This document shows, one piece after another, positions 19,520-27,596 of a DNA stretch of 64,000 nt. The translations under genes and the position numbers were made by a program. The DNA is from Clostridium aminobutyricum (GTDB taxonomy: Bacteria > Bacillota > Clostridia > Peptostreptococcales > Anaerovoracaceae): contig NZ_JAFJZZ010000001.1 of NCBI RefSeq assembly GCF_017255415.1, positions 186,001-250,000 of the forward strand, given 5' to 3'. Below the pieces are notes generated by a model. That model was not told the DNA's origin. It did no database searches and saw only the letters and a list, made by a program, of their open reading frames with translations. How positions within the stretch are numbered: the first letter of the stretch is position 1; each line of letters opens with the position of its first letter.

Positions 19520-20704
19520 ATGATAGGTGTAACTAAATTATTGTGCGGCGGGGAACATTTTGGGGATAAGCTGAGATATACCCATACCGCAAGCAGTCAG
19601 AAAAATGGTGTCAGTACGGGAAATGGTCCGGTGGTTGTATGGAACTGCACGAGAACCTGCAACTTGAAGTGCAAACATTGCTATTCAAACTCAGATAGCA
19701 GAATCTACTCCGGAGAGCTCACAACCCAAGAAGCGAAAAGAATGATTGACAATTTTGGGAAGTTTCATGTCCCGGTATTGCTGTTATCAGGTGGAGAGCC
19801 CCTGATGAGAGAGGACTTGATGGAATTGATCCGATACAGCCAACAGTACCATATCCGAACAACCATTTCAACGAATGGGACCTTAATCGATAAAGAAGTG
19901 GCTAACAATTTAAAGAAAAATAATGTGGGATATGTAGGAATCAGCATTGACGGGATCGGACAACAACACGATACCTTTAGAGGCTCACAGGGAAGTTTTG
20001 AAATGGCCGTAAGGGGGATACGAAACTGTTTGGATGTAGGGCAAAAGGTCGGACTTCGCTTTACAATCAGCCGTGATACCGTGGATCAGCTAGAAGATAT
20101 ATTCCATTTTATTTCACAAGAGAAGATTCCGAGAGTCTGTTTTTATCATTTGGTTTATTCAGGACGAGGCAATACGCTCATGAATGGGGATATTTCTCAT
20201 GAGGAGACACGTCATGTGATGGATTTAATTATGCGTAAAGCCAAGGAACTTGGCAGTCAAACTGAAATATTGACAGTGGATAACCATGCGGATGCAGTCT
20301 ATATGGCTTTAAAAATGAAAGAGCGGGATCCCAAACAAGCAGAAAGAATCCTTGAACTTCTTCGTATGAATGGCGGAAATCGATCAGGAATCGCTATCGG
20401 CAGTGTAGATTATCAGGGATATGTCCATCCCGATCAGTTTACACCGCAGCATGTATTAGGAAATGTGCGAGAAAAGGATTTTGATAAAATATGGACGGAT
20501 ACATCCAATCCGATTATGGTGGGACTGAAAGACAGAAAACAGCTGTTAAAAGGCCGCTGTGGATACTGCAACTGGAAAGAGGTCTGTAACGGAAATTTCA
20601 GATCAAGAGCAGAGGCTGTCACAGGGGACTTTTGGGCATCCGATCCCGCCTGTTATTTGACGAACGCTGAAATTGGAGTGAATGAAAATGCAGGCCTTGT
20701 ATAA
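19520..20704 (+). CDS. ahbC: NirJ1/AhbC-type radical SAM enzyme of siroheme-dependent haem synthesis
   Basis: In the alternative haem pathway AhbC removes the acetate side chains of 12,18-didecarboxysiroheme to give iron-coproporphyrin III. The 394-residue protein has the radical SAM cluster motif CTRTCNLKCKHCYS (CxxxCxxC) near residue 35, LLSGGEPLMRED, and a C-terminal SPASM-like cysteine cluster (CGYCNWKEVCNGNFRSRAEAVTGDF ending in DPAC). This pattern matches NirJ1 of Firmicutes. The ATG follows AAGGATGG, and the next gene starts 36 bases downstream. Homology cannot by eye separate haem from haem d1 work; the absence of other nir genes favours haem. Confidence 0.88.
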   Translation: MIGVTKLLCGGEHFGDKLRYTHTASSQKNGVSTGNGPVVVWNCTRTCNLKCKHCYSNSDSRIYSGELTTQEAKRMIDNFGKFHVPVLLLSGGEPLMREDLMELIRYSQQYHIRTTISTNGTLIDKEVANNLKKNNVGYVGISIDGIGQQHDTFRGSQGSFEMAVRGIRNCLDVGQKVGLRFTISRDTVDQLEDIFHFISQEKIPRVCFYHLVYSGRGNTLMNGDISHEETRHVMDLIMRKAKELGSQTEILTVDNHADAVYMALKMKERDPKQAERILELLRMNGGNRSGIAIGSVDYQGYVHPDQFTPQHVLGNVREKDFDKIWTDTSNPIMVGLKDRKQLLKGRCGYCNWKEVCNGNFRSRAEAVTGDFWASDPACYLTNAEIGVNENAGLV

Positions 20705-20740
20705 AGAAGGACAGAAGGATTTTATAATGGAGGAGCCAGT

Positions 20741-21736
20741 ATGATTGTTTCGTGGAATACAACCAATCAGTGCAATATGTATTGTAAGCACTGTTACCGT
20801 GATTCAGGGTGTTTAGAAAATTCTGAGCTGACAACGCAGCAGGGAAAAGAACTTTTAAATGAAATGGCGAAAGCCGGGTTTAAAATGATTATTTTTTCAG
20901 GCGGGGAGCCTCTGATGAGACCAGATATTTTTGAACTGGTAGAACATGCTGTACAGCTTAAATTAAGGCCGGTCTTTGGTACAAACGGTTCTCTGATCGA
21001 TTACAATACGGCATTGAAATTAAAAGAAAAAGGTGCTATGGCTATGGGGATAAGCCTGGATAGTTTAAATGCAGAGAAACATAATGATTTCCGTGGATAT
21101 CCAAACGCATGGGAAGAGGCTGTAGAAGGGATGGAAAACTGTCGAAAAGCTGGACTGCCGTTTCAGATACATACGACCGTCATGAACTGGAATCAAAAAG
21201 AAATCCTTGACATAACGGACTTCGCAGTCAAAATAGGAGCAAAGGGTCATCATATATTCTTTATGGTACCGACCGGAAGAGCTCAAAACATGGAAGAAGA
21301 ATCCCTTCGCGCAATGGAATATGAAGATTTGATTACTAATATAATGAAAAAGCAGCAGGAAGTACCTATTGAATTAAAGCCGACTTGTGCCCCGCAATTC
21401 ATGCGCATTGCCAAAGAGCTTGGTGTAGCAGTACGTTATTCAAGAGGCTGCTTAGCTGGAATTAGTTACTGCATTATAAGTCCTAAAGGGGATGTGCAGC
21501 CGTGCGCATACATAAAAAATTATATAGGAAATGTAAAAGAGATCCCATTCAGTGAAATATGGTTGAACAATCCGATTTTAAAGGAGCTGCGAACCTTACA
21601 GTATAACGGAAGCTGCGGGAGCTGCGGGTATAAAGATCTATGCGGAGGTTGCAGAGCGAGAGCGGCCGTATATAACAAAGGGGACTTTATGGCAGAAGAA
21701 CCATGGTGCGCCATAAGCGCAGGAAGGGAAGCGTGA
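20741..21736 (+). CDS. ahbD: NirJ2/AhbD-type radical SAM haem synthase
   Basis: AhbD carries out the last step of siroheme-dependent haem synthesis, oxidative decarboxylation of the two propionates of iron-coproporphyrin III to vinyl groups. The 331-residue protein has CNMYCKHCYRDSG as radical SAM site at about residue 10, IIFSGGEPLMRPD, and an auxiliary cluster region CGSCGYKDLCGGCRARAA ... EEPWC at the C-terminus. TGGAGGAG precedes the ATG. It sits between ahbC and the Lrp-like subunits with short gaps, so all four are one operon. Confidence 0.88.
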   Translation: MIVSWNTTNQCNMYCKHCYRDSGCLENSELTTQQGKELLNEMAKAGFKMIIFSGGEPLMRPDIFELVEHAVQLKLRPVFGTNGSLIDYNTALKLKEKGAMAMGISLDSLNAEKHNDFRGYPNAWEEAVEGMENCRKAGLPFQIHTTVMNWNQKEILDITDFAVKIGAKGHHIFFMVPTGRAQNMEEESLRAMEYEDLITNIMKKQQEVPIELKPTCAPQFMRIAKELGVAVRYSRGCLAGISYCIISPKGDVQPCAYIKNYIGNVKEIPFSEIWLNNPILKELRTLQYNGSCGSCGYKDLCGGCRARAAVYNKGDFMAEEPWCAISAGREA

Positions 21737-21742
21737 CGGTTT

Positions 21743-22201
21743 ATGGACGAGAAAGATAAAGAACTGTTAAATTTAATACAACGAAACTTTCCGGTTCATT
21801 CAAGACCCTATATGATTTTAGCTGAACGGTTGCAGATAACAGAGGATGAGGTAATTGACCGAGTTAAGAAGTTGAAAGCAAACGGGCATATCAGAAAGCT
21901 CGGAGGGGTTTTTAATTCAAAAAAACTGGGATACCATAGTACGTTATGTGCACTAAAAGCACCTGCTGATCGAATCCCGGAAATTTCGAAAGTCATTAAT
22001 TCTTATAAAGGGGTTACGCATAATTATATCCGTGACCATACCTATAATATGTGGTTTACGCTGATGGAATCTTCCCAAGAAGCGTTGGAATCAACGATAA
22101 ACGAAATCAAAGAAAAGACAAGAGTAGATGAGATTTTGAGTTTACAAGCCGAAAATGTTTTTAAGATCAATGTAAACTTTCAATTGACTGATTCGATATA
22201 A
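21743..22201 (+). CDS. ahbA: Siroheme decarboxylase subunit, AsnC/Lrp-like (AhbA or AhbB)
   Basis: AhbA and AhbB together decarboxylate siroheme to 12,18-didecarboxysiroheme, the first committed step toward haem. The 152-residue protein has an N-terminal winged-helix-like part (LLNLIQRNFPVHSRPYMILAERLQ) and a C-terminal ferredoxin-like domain (HSTLCALKAP ... THNYIRDHTYNMWFTLM). The HNYIRDHTYNMWFTL segment contains the conserved His region seen in these decarboxylases instead of a normal regulator end. It starts six bases after ahbD. Assignment to A rather than B is by gene order only. It could be mistaken for a transcription regulator, but the context argues against that. Confidence 0.82.
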   Translation: MDEKDKELLNLIQRNFPVHSRPYMILAERLQITEDEVIDRVKKLKANGHIRKLGGVFNSKKLGYHSTLCALKAPADRIPEISKVINSYKGVTHNYIRDHTYNMWFTLMESSQEALESTINEIKEKTRVDEILSLQAENVFKINVNFQLTDSI

Positions 22202-22277
22202 TGCTGCATGATAACAAACCTCCCTAAGGAACGTTAGATGGAGGCTGTTTCAAAAAAGGAGAGAAAGGAAGAAAATT

Positions 22278-22742
22278 GTGGACGAACTGGATAAGTCAAT
22301 TATCCGCTGTATTCAGACGGAATTGCCCATTACCCAAAAACCGTATCAATTCATTGCAGACCAATTGGAAATAGATGAAACAGAGTTGCTGAAAAGAATA
22401 GAAATCATGTTGGAAAAAGGGATTATCCGCCGGATCGGAGCAGTTTTAAATCATCGGAATGTTGGATTTCAAGCCAATGCGATGGTTGTTTGGGCGATTC
22501 CGGAAGATCAGGTCCAAGAGTCGGGTAAAAAGCTGATCCTGCACAGTGAAATTAGCCATTGTTATCAGAGAAAAGTCTGTCCGAACTGGCCGTATAACGT
22601 ATATACAATGATCCATGCCCGAACGAAAGAAGAATGCGAAACGGTTATTAAAAAAGTTGCGAATAGCATTGAAGTCTACGATTATGAAGTACTATACAGC
22701 ACGACAGAGCTCAAGAAAACGTCTTTCTTATATTTTGAGTAA
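22278..22742 (+). CDS. ahbB: Siroheme decarboxylase subunit, AsnC/Lrp-like (AhbB or AhbA)
   Basis: The partner of the preceding subunit and a paralogue of it, with the same winged-helix start (IIRCIQTELPITQKPYQFIADQLE) and ferredoxin-like half (ANAMVVWAIPEDQVQESGKKL). It has SHCYQRKVCPNWPYNVYTMIHA at the place of the HNYIRDHTYNMWF segment, the active-site region of this group. 154 residues. The start is GTG at 22278 behind GGAGAGAAAGGAAG. The 76-base gap to the previous gene contains AACCTCC and GGAGGCTGTT that can pair. With this gene the ahb operon ends. Confidence 0.82.
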   Translation: MDELDKSIIRCIQTELPITQKPYQFIADQLEIDETELLKRIEIMLEKGIIRRIGAVLNHRNVGFQANAMVVWAIPEDQVQESGKKLILHSEISHCYQRKVCPNWPYNVYTMIHARTKEECETVIKKVANSIEVYDYEVLYSTTELKKTSFLYFE

Positions 22743-22803
22743 AGACTCAAAAGCTGTATATCTGCTATTTGCTGCCTATATCTTATAAATCAACTTTGAG
22801 TAC

Positions 22804-22891
22804 GTTGTTGTCTGCGTGATATCAAATCTGAAATTTGCACATTTCAGGTTGTCCAGACAACAACTCGTGCTTAACTTGTTGATTTTTTTTT
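22804..22891 (+). terminator. Two competing hairpins and a T9 run between ahbB and agrB
   Basis: GTTGTTGTCTG (22804-22814) pairs perfectly with CAGACAACAAC (22854-22864), and an inner CTGAAAT/ATTTCAG stem continues the rod. The 3' arm contains CAACAA (22858-22863), which can instead pair with TTGTTG (22876-22881) directly before nine T. It may be the ahb terminator, or an attenuator for agrBD. Confidence 0.5.
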
Positions 22892-22958
22892 GGAAAGAAA
22901 TATGATTGTCTTAAAAGCACATATCATAAAAAAGTTGGTAATATAAAAAGGTAGGTAT

Positions 22959-23546
22959 ATGAAAAGCATTTCTGAAGCTTATATTTCAAAATTGCAAGAA
23001 GAAAACATCGCAAACGGATTAGACATCGTAAAAATACGATATGCGCTGGCTGTCTTAAAAGATGAGCTGATCAAAACGATTCTTTTAATCTGTATTTTCG
23101 CTTTGCTGGGACAATTAAAGCCGTTTTTGATGGTTATGTTGTTAATTCTTCCAATCCGACTCAGCACTGGCGGAATTCATTTTCAAAGGAATATTCCCTG
23201 TTTTTTATTCAGCTTAGGTTATTTTTTGGTTGCCGTATGTTTGCTTCCTTTGTTAAAAGTAGAATTGACTTTTTTATACTCTGTTTTAGGGCTTAGCATT
23301 TTAACGATTGCTGTTTGCCCCTTAGCGCCTTCTGAGAAACGACCTATCATAAGCAGAAAAAAGTATCTGCAGAACAAATACTTTTCGCTTATCTACCTTG
23401 TTATATTTACTTTTATCTTGCTGTCTTCTATAGAAAATCAAGCAATTATCGGCATGTGCATATGGGCTTTAGCGTTACACGCTACGGAGTTATTGTTTAT
23501 AAGGGTACACAAAAGAAAGGGTGGTTTAACATGTTTCAAAAACTGA
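22959..23546 (+). CDS. agrB: AgrB, autoinducer-peptide processing protease
   Basis: AgrB is a membrane cysteine peptidase that cuts the C-terminal tail of the AgrD precursor and forms the (thio)lactone ring of the signal peptide. The 195-residue protein has about five hydrophobic segments. His74 and Cys81 in the RLSTGGIHFQRNIPC segment keep the seven-residue spacing of the catalytic His77/Cys84 pair of Staphylococcus aureus. AAAGGTAGGT precedes the ATG. The last 16 bases overlap agrD in another frame, so the two are translationally coupled. Confidence 0.92.
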   Translation: MKSISEAYISKLQEENIANGLDIVKIRYALAVLKDELIKTILLICIFALLGQLKPFLMVMLLILPIRLSTGGIHFQRNIPCFLFSLGYFLVAVCLLPLLKVELTFLYSVLGLSILTIAVCPLAPSEKRPIISRKKYLQNKYFSLIYLVIFTFILLSSIENQAIIGMCIWALALHATELLFIRVHKRKGGLTCFKN

Positions 23547-23665
23547 AAAGAGCATTCATGAGTTCAACGGCATTATTTTTAATTGGTGTAGCGACGACGA
23601 CGATTTCCGCCGCATCTATTTCTCATCATGGGGAGCCGGATTGTCCGAAAGAATTACTAAAATAA
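23531..23665 (+). CDS. agrD: AgrD-type cyclic-lactone autoinducer precursor (44 aa)
   Basis: A 44-residue precursor: amphipathic, basic N-terminus (MFQKLKRAF), a hydrophobic middle (about residues 11-25), then SAASISHHG and the acidic, proline-containing recognition tail EPDCPKELLK expected for AgrB cleavage. AgrD peptides normally have a Cys four or five residues before the cleavage site; here the aligned position is Ser (Ser29 or Ser31), and the only Cys (Cys38) lies inside the tail. I infer a lactone rather than thiolactone signal. AAGGGTGG precedes the ATG within the end of agrB. The gene ends nine bases into the convergent agrC gene. Confidence 0.85.
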   Translation: MFQKLKRAFMSSTALFLIGVATTTISAASISHHGEPDCPKELLK

Positions 23666-24916
23666 CACCTCAACCACAAATTCGTTTTCTTCTTGGAAAA
23701 TATTTAATTTTCCGTGGTATTTGGAGGCGATGGCCCGGACGTTTTTTAACCCGTAGCCTCGTCTTTCACCGAGCTTAGCAGTTTGAGAAATACTTATTGT
23801 CCGGTTTTTTTCCTCACAATAAGTATTTCTCACTTCAATTTGTTTTTGATTTTCCTGCTCTCCGATGAACAGTACGACGATACGCTGTTCCTTTTCCAAT
23901 CCCTCCACGTATTCAAAGGCATTGTCCAATAGATTTCCGATGATTTGAACCAATTCATACTGCTCGCAGGGAAATACCGGGAATATCCCGCTTGGGAAAT
24001 GAAATAATTGCACTTCGCGCTTTTCTGCCTCCTTTGCTTTCGAATAAAGCAGGGCATTGACCACACCGTTGCCGGTGTTGAAAGAAACGGCGCTTTTTTT
24101 CTTGTTGGAGGATTTTTCTTGCAGGGCTTCAATGTAGCGCTGGATTTCTTTGACGGCCTCTTCGGACTGTTGAAATTGACACATCCCTAAGATAGCCTGC
24201 AGGTGCTTGTTAAAATCATGTTTGTCACTATATAAGCTATCCAAAAGATTTTCTGTGGTCTCCATATACTGCTCATGCAGATGGATATTTTCTTTCTGTC
24301 GTCGGTTTTCAATTAATTTTTTTAACAAATATATACATAGAGCAAACCAAATCGCTGTGTAGGCTGAAATTATGGCAGATTGGCCCAAAACCATCTCATT
24401 ATTGCTTTTCCACAAAAATACCTCAATCATACTGAAGCAAAACAAGGTTGACCCTATTAAGTAACATTCATCTTTATAGTTCTCATAAAGTAGCTGGAAT
24501 TTTATTTGCAATTTACTGTTAAAGCCTAATGATGCGCATATTGTGAATGTGATAACAAGCTGAATACATACACTAATAAAAGTTAAAGATTCAATACCTT
24601 GTATTTTATAAAATATCACCGCTAAAATATATTCGATGAAAGTCAGAAATGCAGAGGCGAAGACTAACTCAAATAGAATCTGAAATGTATTTCGGTTTAT
24701 TGCAATACTTAAGATCGTAATCATTATGACATAATATAATAACGATAGAGAAGGTGTCTCTAATAAATCTAATATAGCTACTATTACAGAGATAACGATA
24801 CAAGCAGATATTAGTCTGATTTTATTTCTTAAATATTCTTGGTTAAATAAATTCATTAGTGTGACGGTACTTATCATTTCAACAAACGATCCAAAAATAT
24901 CTTGCGTAAACGTCAT
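23657..24916 (-). CDS. agrC: AgrC-like sensor histidine kinase (GHKL)
   Basis: A membrane sensor of 419 residues for the peptide signal. About six transmembrane helices fill residues 10-210, then a linker, the phosphoacceptor box SDKHDFNKHLQAI, a GHKL ATPase with N box ELVQIIGNLLDNAFEY and G box RRGYGLKNVRAIA. This is the HPK10-type arrangement of AgrC. The ATG at 24916 is chosen because AAAGGAG lies before it; 16 upstream codons without a ribosome-binding site are dropped. It starts four bases after the agrA stop, so regulator and sensor are one transcript, convergent with agrBD and overlapping agrD by nine bases. Confidence 0.9.
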   Translation of the reverse strand: MTFTQDIFGSFVEMISTVTLMNLFNQEYLRNKIRLISACIVISVIVAILDLLETPSLSLLYYVIMITILSIAINRNTFQILFELVFASAFLTFIEYILAVIFYKIQGIESLTFISVCIQLVITFTICASLGFNSKLQIKFQLLYENYKDECYLIGSTLFCFSMIEVFLWKSNNEMVLGQSAIISAYTAIWFALCIYLLKKLIENRRQKENIHLHEQYMETTENLLDSLYSDKHDFNKHLQAILGMCQFQQSEEAVKEIQRYIEALQEKSSNKKKSAVSFNTGNGVVNALLYSKAKEAEKREVQLFHFPSGIFPVFPCEQYELVQIIGNLLDNAFEYVEGLEKEQRIVVLFIGEQENQKQIEVRNTYCEEKNRTISISQTAKLGERRGYGLKNVRAIASKYHGKLNIFQEENEFVVEVLF

Positions 24917-24920
24917 TTTA

Positions 24921-25673
24921 CTACTCCTTTCTTTGCCTAATCCATTCTTTAAACTGTTTTTCAACTACACCATAGTACTTATTGCTGACATATAATTTAT
25001 TTGAAGTGTTTAGAAGCGTGATTTGCCAGAGCCTATAATTCAGCTGTTCAATTTCTCGGATTTTTTTTACATTAACGGCAAAAGCTTTATGGCATTGGAT
25101 AAAATATGGGTCATCGACCTCTAGCAGGAGTTCTTTTAATGTTATATTACTGCTCTCAAAGGGAGCATCCTGTAGATCCGTATAAAGGTAACAGCGTCTA
25201 TGTAAAACTTCTGCATATTTCAGCTGATGAATGGGAATTAACAAATCTTTATTTTTCGACGGGTATAAGAGCATTTTTATTCTCGCTACTTTGTGTTTTG
25301 CTAATGAAAGCTGTTTGATCAGTGTTATTATTTTTGTTTCAAAATCATTTACGCCAAAGGGCTTGAGAATATAATCATAACAATGAAATTGCTTGAACGC
25401 CTCCAATTGATTTTTTTCTGAGCCTGTTATAAATAAAATAAGGGTTAAAGCGTAATGAGGCAAAGAGCGTATTTCTCTCGCCAAGTCAAGTCCATTTATT
25501 CCGGGCAGTTCAATATCTAAAATGAAAATATCAATTTCCTCCTGCTTTGCAATAGACAGCGCTTCCTCTCCGGACAAAGCATAAAGGACCTGCACTCCTT
25601 CCAGTTTTTGAAATACATTTTTATAAAGCAAAATATCGTTTTCGGAATCTTCAACAACTAAAATTATAACCAT
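24921..25673 (-). CDS. agrA: AgrA-like response regulator (REC-LytTR)
   Basis: A 250-residue regulator. The receiver domain has acidic residues ED at 8-9, phospho-acceptor Asp53 in FILDIELPG and the conserved Lys in YILKPFG. The LytTR DNA-binding domain (about 145-245) has YTDL, FIQCHKAFAVNVKKI and LYVSNKYYGVVEKQF. LytTR regulators of this type activate agr promoters. The start at 25673 follows AGAGGATAAAA. It precedes agrC by four bases. I found no clear paired LytTR binding sites by eye. Confidence 0.9.
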   Translation of the reverse strand: MVIILVVEDSENDILLYKNVFQKLEGVQVLYALSGEEALSIAKQEEIDIFILDIELPGINGLDLAREIRSLPHYALTLILFITGSEKNQLEAFKQFHCYDYILKPFGVNDFETKIITLIKQLSLAKHKVARIKMLLYPSKNKDLLIPIHQLKYAEVLHRRCYLYTDLQDAPFESSNITLKELLLEVDDPYFIQCHKAFAVNVKKIREIEQLNYRLWQITLLNTSNKLYVSNKYYGVVEKQFKEWIRQRKE

Positions 25674-25837
25674 TTTTATCCTCTGCTTCTTAATATTCCT
25701 ACTAATCCCATTATATTGTGCCATAAATATCGGCCGTATAAAACCCCAATAATCGACAATATACGTGAAAAGAACAATTAATAGGAAAAAACAGTGATAA
25801 AATGATTCTTTAGTGAACTTTTAGACGAATAGGGATA

Positions 25838-27076
25838 TCATTCCGAATCGGATTCTTCCGATTCTTCATTGTCGTGAATATCCAATCCCAAATCATTGTT
25901 AATCATTCCGCCGAATGTGATGGATTGCCCGCCGAACTTGCTTCGAATGGCATCCATCGCTCGATCAAGGGATTCGCCTTTTTTTCTGATTTCCTCTCTT
26001 TCATGAAAGAAGCTGAGCTGTTCCTGTTCATTTTCATCGACCAAATTGATTCCGGTAATCGTTAATAAGCGGATCGGATTTCCGATGGACCAAGAAACCG
26101 CTATCAATTCTAAAGCTGCTGCGTAGATCTCTTCTGTGATATTAGTGGAGGCATCCAGTTGTTTTTGTCTTGAAATCGTTTTAAAATAGGGATCTTTGAT
26201 ATCCACTTTTACTCCGGTCGCTTTCATCTGATACTTTCGCAGCCTTGCTGAAACAGTAGAGCAAAGTGCCATTAATGCAGTTTGAATATCATTCATCGTC
26301 GTTAAATTGCGTTTAAAAGTGATCCCATTTCCGACGGATTTTATTTTTTGCTTTTCATAACAGTGAGAAACCGGGCTATCATCAAGACCATTGGCATAAT
26401 CATACAGCATGTCGCCATGTTTTCCTAAGAGAGCGCGAAGCAAGGATTTGTCAGACTGTGCGAGTTCTCCTATCGTGCGTATTCCGGTTTTTCGAAGTTT
26501 CTCTGCGGTGGCGGTACCGACAAAAAACATCTGATTCACATCCTGAGGCCAAAGGATAGCTTGATAGTTTTCGCGCGAGATGACGGTAGTTGCATCCGGT
26601 TTTTTATATTCACTGCCCATTTTAGCAAATATTTTATTGTAGGAAACACCGGCAGAGAGTGTTAAACCAAGTTCTGATTTTACTGTTTTGCGTATTGTAT
26701 CCGCAATCTCTTTTCCTGACCCGAATAGTTTTAGGCTTGCGGTGACATCCAGCCAAGACTCATCAATACTAAAAGGCTCGACCATATCCGTAAAGCGATA
26801 ATAGATTTCGTTAATGAGTTTGGAATATCTTTTATATTGCTCGTGATGAGGAGGAACCAGTTTAAGGTCAGGACATTTTTTCTTCGCTGACCAGATGGTT
26901 TCGGCAGTGACAATGCCATACTGCTTTGCCAGCTCATTTTTTGCAAGAATAATACCATGTCTGTTTTCGGGGGAACCGCTCACAGCCATTGGTACATGTT
27001 TTAATTCGGGATGTGAAAGAAGTTCTACCGAAGCAAAAAAACTATTCATATCGCAATGTAAAATCGTTCTGTCCAT
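25838..27076 (-). CDS. dinB: DNA polymerase IV, Y-family
   Basis: An error-prone DNA polymerase that copies past damaged template bases. 412 residues. The Y-family catalytic blocks are present: HCDMNSFFASVE, the acidic SIDESWLDVT and AGVSYNKIFAKMGSEYKKPD, followed by the little-finger domain. EQLSFF near the C-terminus fits the beta-clamp binding motif QLxxF. AAGGAGGAAAT precedes the ATG. The upstream region is shared with the divergent stress-protein gene and contains a perfect inverted repeat. No Bacillus-type LexA box (GAAC-N4-GTTC) is visible, so SOS control is not shown. Confidence 0.95.
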   Translation of the reverse strand: MDRTILHCDMNSFFASVELLSHPELKHVPMAVSGSPENRHGIILAKNELAKQYGIVTAETIWSAKKKCPDLKLVPPHHEQYKRYSKLINEIYYRFTDMVEPFSIDESWLDVTASLKLFGSGKEIADTIRKTVKSELGLTLSAGVSYNKIFAKMGSEYKKPDATTVISRENYQAILWPQDVNQMFFVGTATAEKLRKTGIRTIGELAQSDKSLLRALLGKHGDMLYDYANGLDDSPVSHCYEKQKIKSVGNGITFKRNLTTMNDIQTALMALCSTVSARLRKYQMKATGVKVDIKDPYFKTISRQKQLDASTNITEEIYAAALELIAVSWSIGNPIRLLTITGINLVDENEQEQLSFFHEREEIRKKGESLDRAMDAIRSKFGGQSITFGGMINNDLGLDIHDNEESEESDSE

Positions 27077-27114
27077 ATTTCCTCCTTGATCGTTGCTTTA
27101 TACGGTTTATATTT

Positions 27115-27144
27115 TATACTAGAAAAAAGACGAATTCTAGTATA
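27115..27144. promoter_or_regulatory. Perfect inverted repeat in the dinB/usp divergent promoter region
   Basis: TATACTAGAA (27115-27124) and TTCTAGTATA (27135-27144) form 10-bp arms with a 10-base spacer. TATAAT at 27143-27148, a likely -10 of the stress-protein gene, overlaps the right arm, so a protein bound here would block the promoter. No factor is known to me for this site. Confidence 0.6.
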
Positions 27145-27171
27145 TAATAAAATGGCTAAAGGGGGATTTTT

Positions 27172-27552
27172 ATGAAGAATGTTATGGTTTGCGTTACGCA
27201 GCAAAAAACGTGCGAACGCCTTATCAAGTATGGACATGAATTTCTTGGAAACGATGAAGGGGAACTGTTTATCATACATGTAGCGCATGATCAGTTGAAG
27301 TTTTTAGGGAAGAATAAAGAGGGCGAAGCCCTTGAATATTTATATGAGAAAGCCTTGGAATACGGTGCAAATTTAACGGTAGTCCGGTCAAATCATGTTC
27401 TTGATACGTTAGTGGATTTAGTGAAGAAAAATAAGATTTCACATGTGATATTAGGAGAATCCGGCGAGGTAAAAACTCAAAATAGCTTGCTGGAAATGTT
27501 TGGAAATAGAATACAGAATGTGGCAGAATTGATGGTTGTACCGGCTCGCTAG
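27172..27552 (+). CDS. Universal-stress-protein-like protein
   Basis: A soluble 126-residue protein with the Usp alpha/beta fold: VMVCVTQQKTCERLIKYG at the start, LFIIHVAHDQ, a helix, then TVVRSNHVLDTLVDLVKK, ISHVILGESGE and ELMVVPAR. The region is similar to the Usp-like domain of KdpD sensors. The ATP-binding GxxGxxxxxxxGS motif is not clear; the GESGEVKTQNSLLEMFG region sits there. GGGGGA precedes the ATG. It is divergent from dinB and 44 bases upstream of the DUF308 gene, probably one transcript. Confidence 0.82.
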   Translation: MKNVMVCVTQQKTCERLIKYGHEFLGNDEGELFIIHVAHDQLKFLGKNKEGEALEYLYEKALEYGANLTVVRSNHVLDTLVDLVKKNKISHVILGESGEVKTQNSLLEMFGNRIQNVAELMVVPAR

Positions 27553-27596
27553 GACAAGCAGCAGGTCAGCAGACATAAAGGGACTTGGAGGGAAAA

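Noticed and set aside
19323-19523. 66-codon frame upstream of ahbC
   Set aside because: It starts at TTG without a ribosome-binding site and runs through a terminator-like hairpin. Its overlap with the ahbC start seems accidental.
22743-22958. AgrA/LytTR direct-repeat binding sites before agrB
   Set aside because: Single GTT-containing stretches occur, but not two in the right spacing and form.
27061-27171. LexA box for dinB
   Set aside because: No GAAC-N4-GTTC-type sequence is present. The inverted repeat is of another form and is reported separately.
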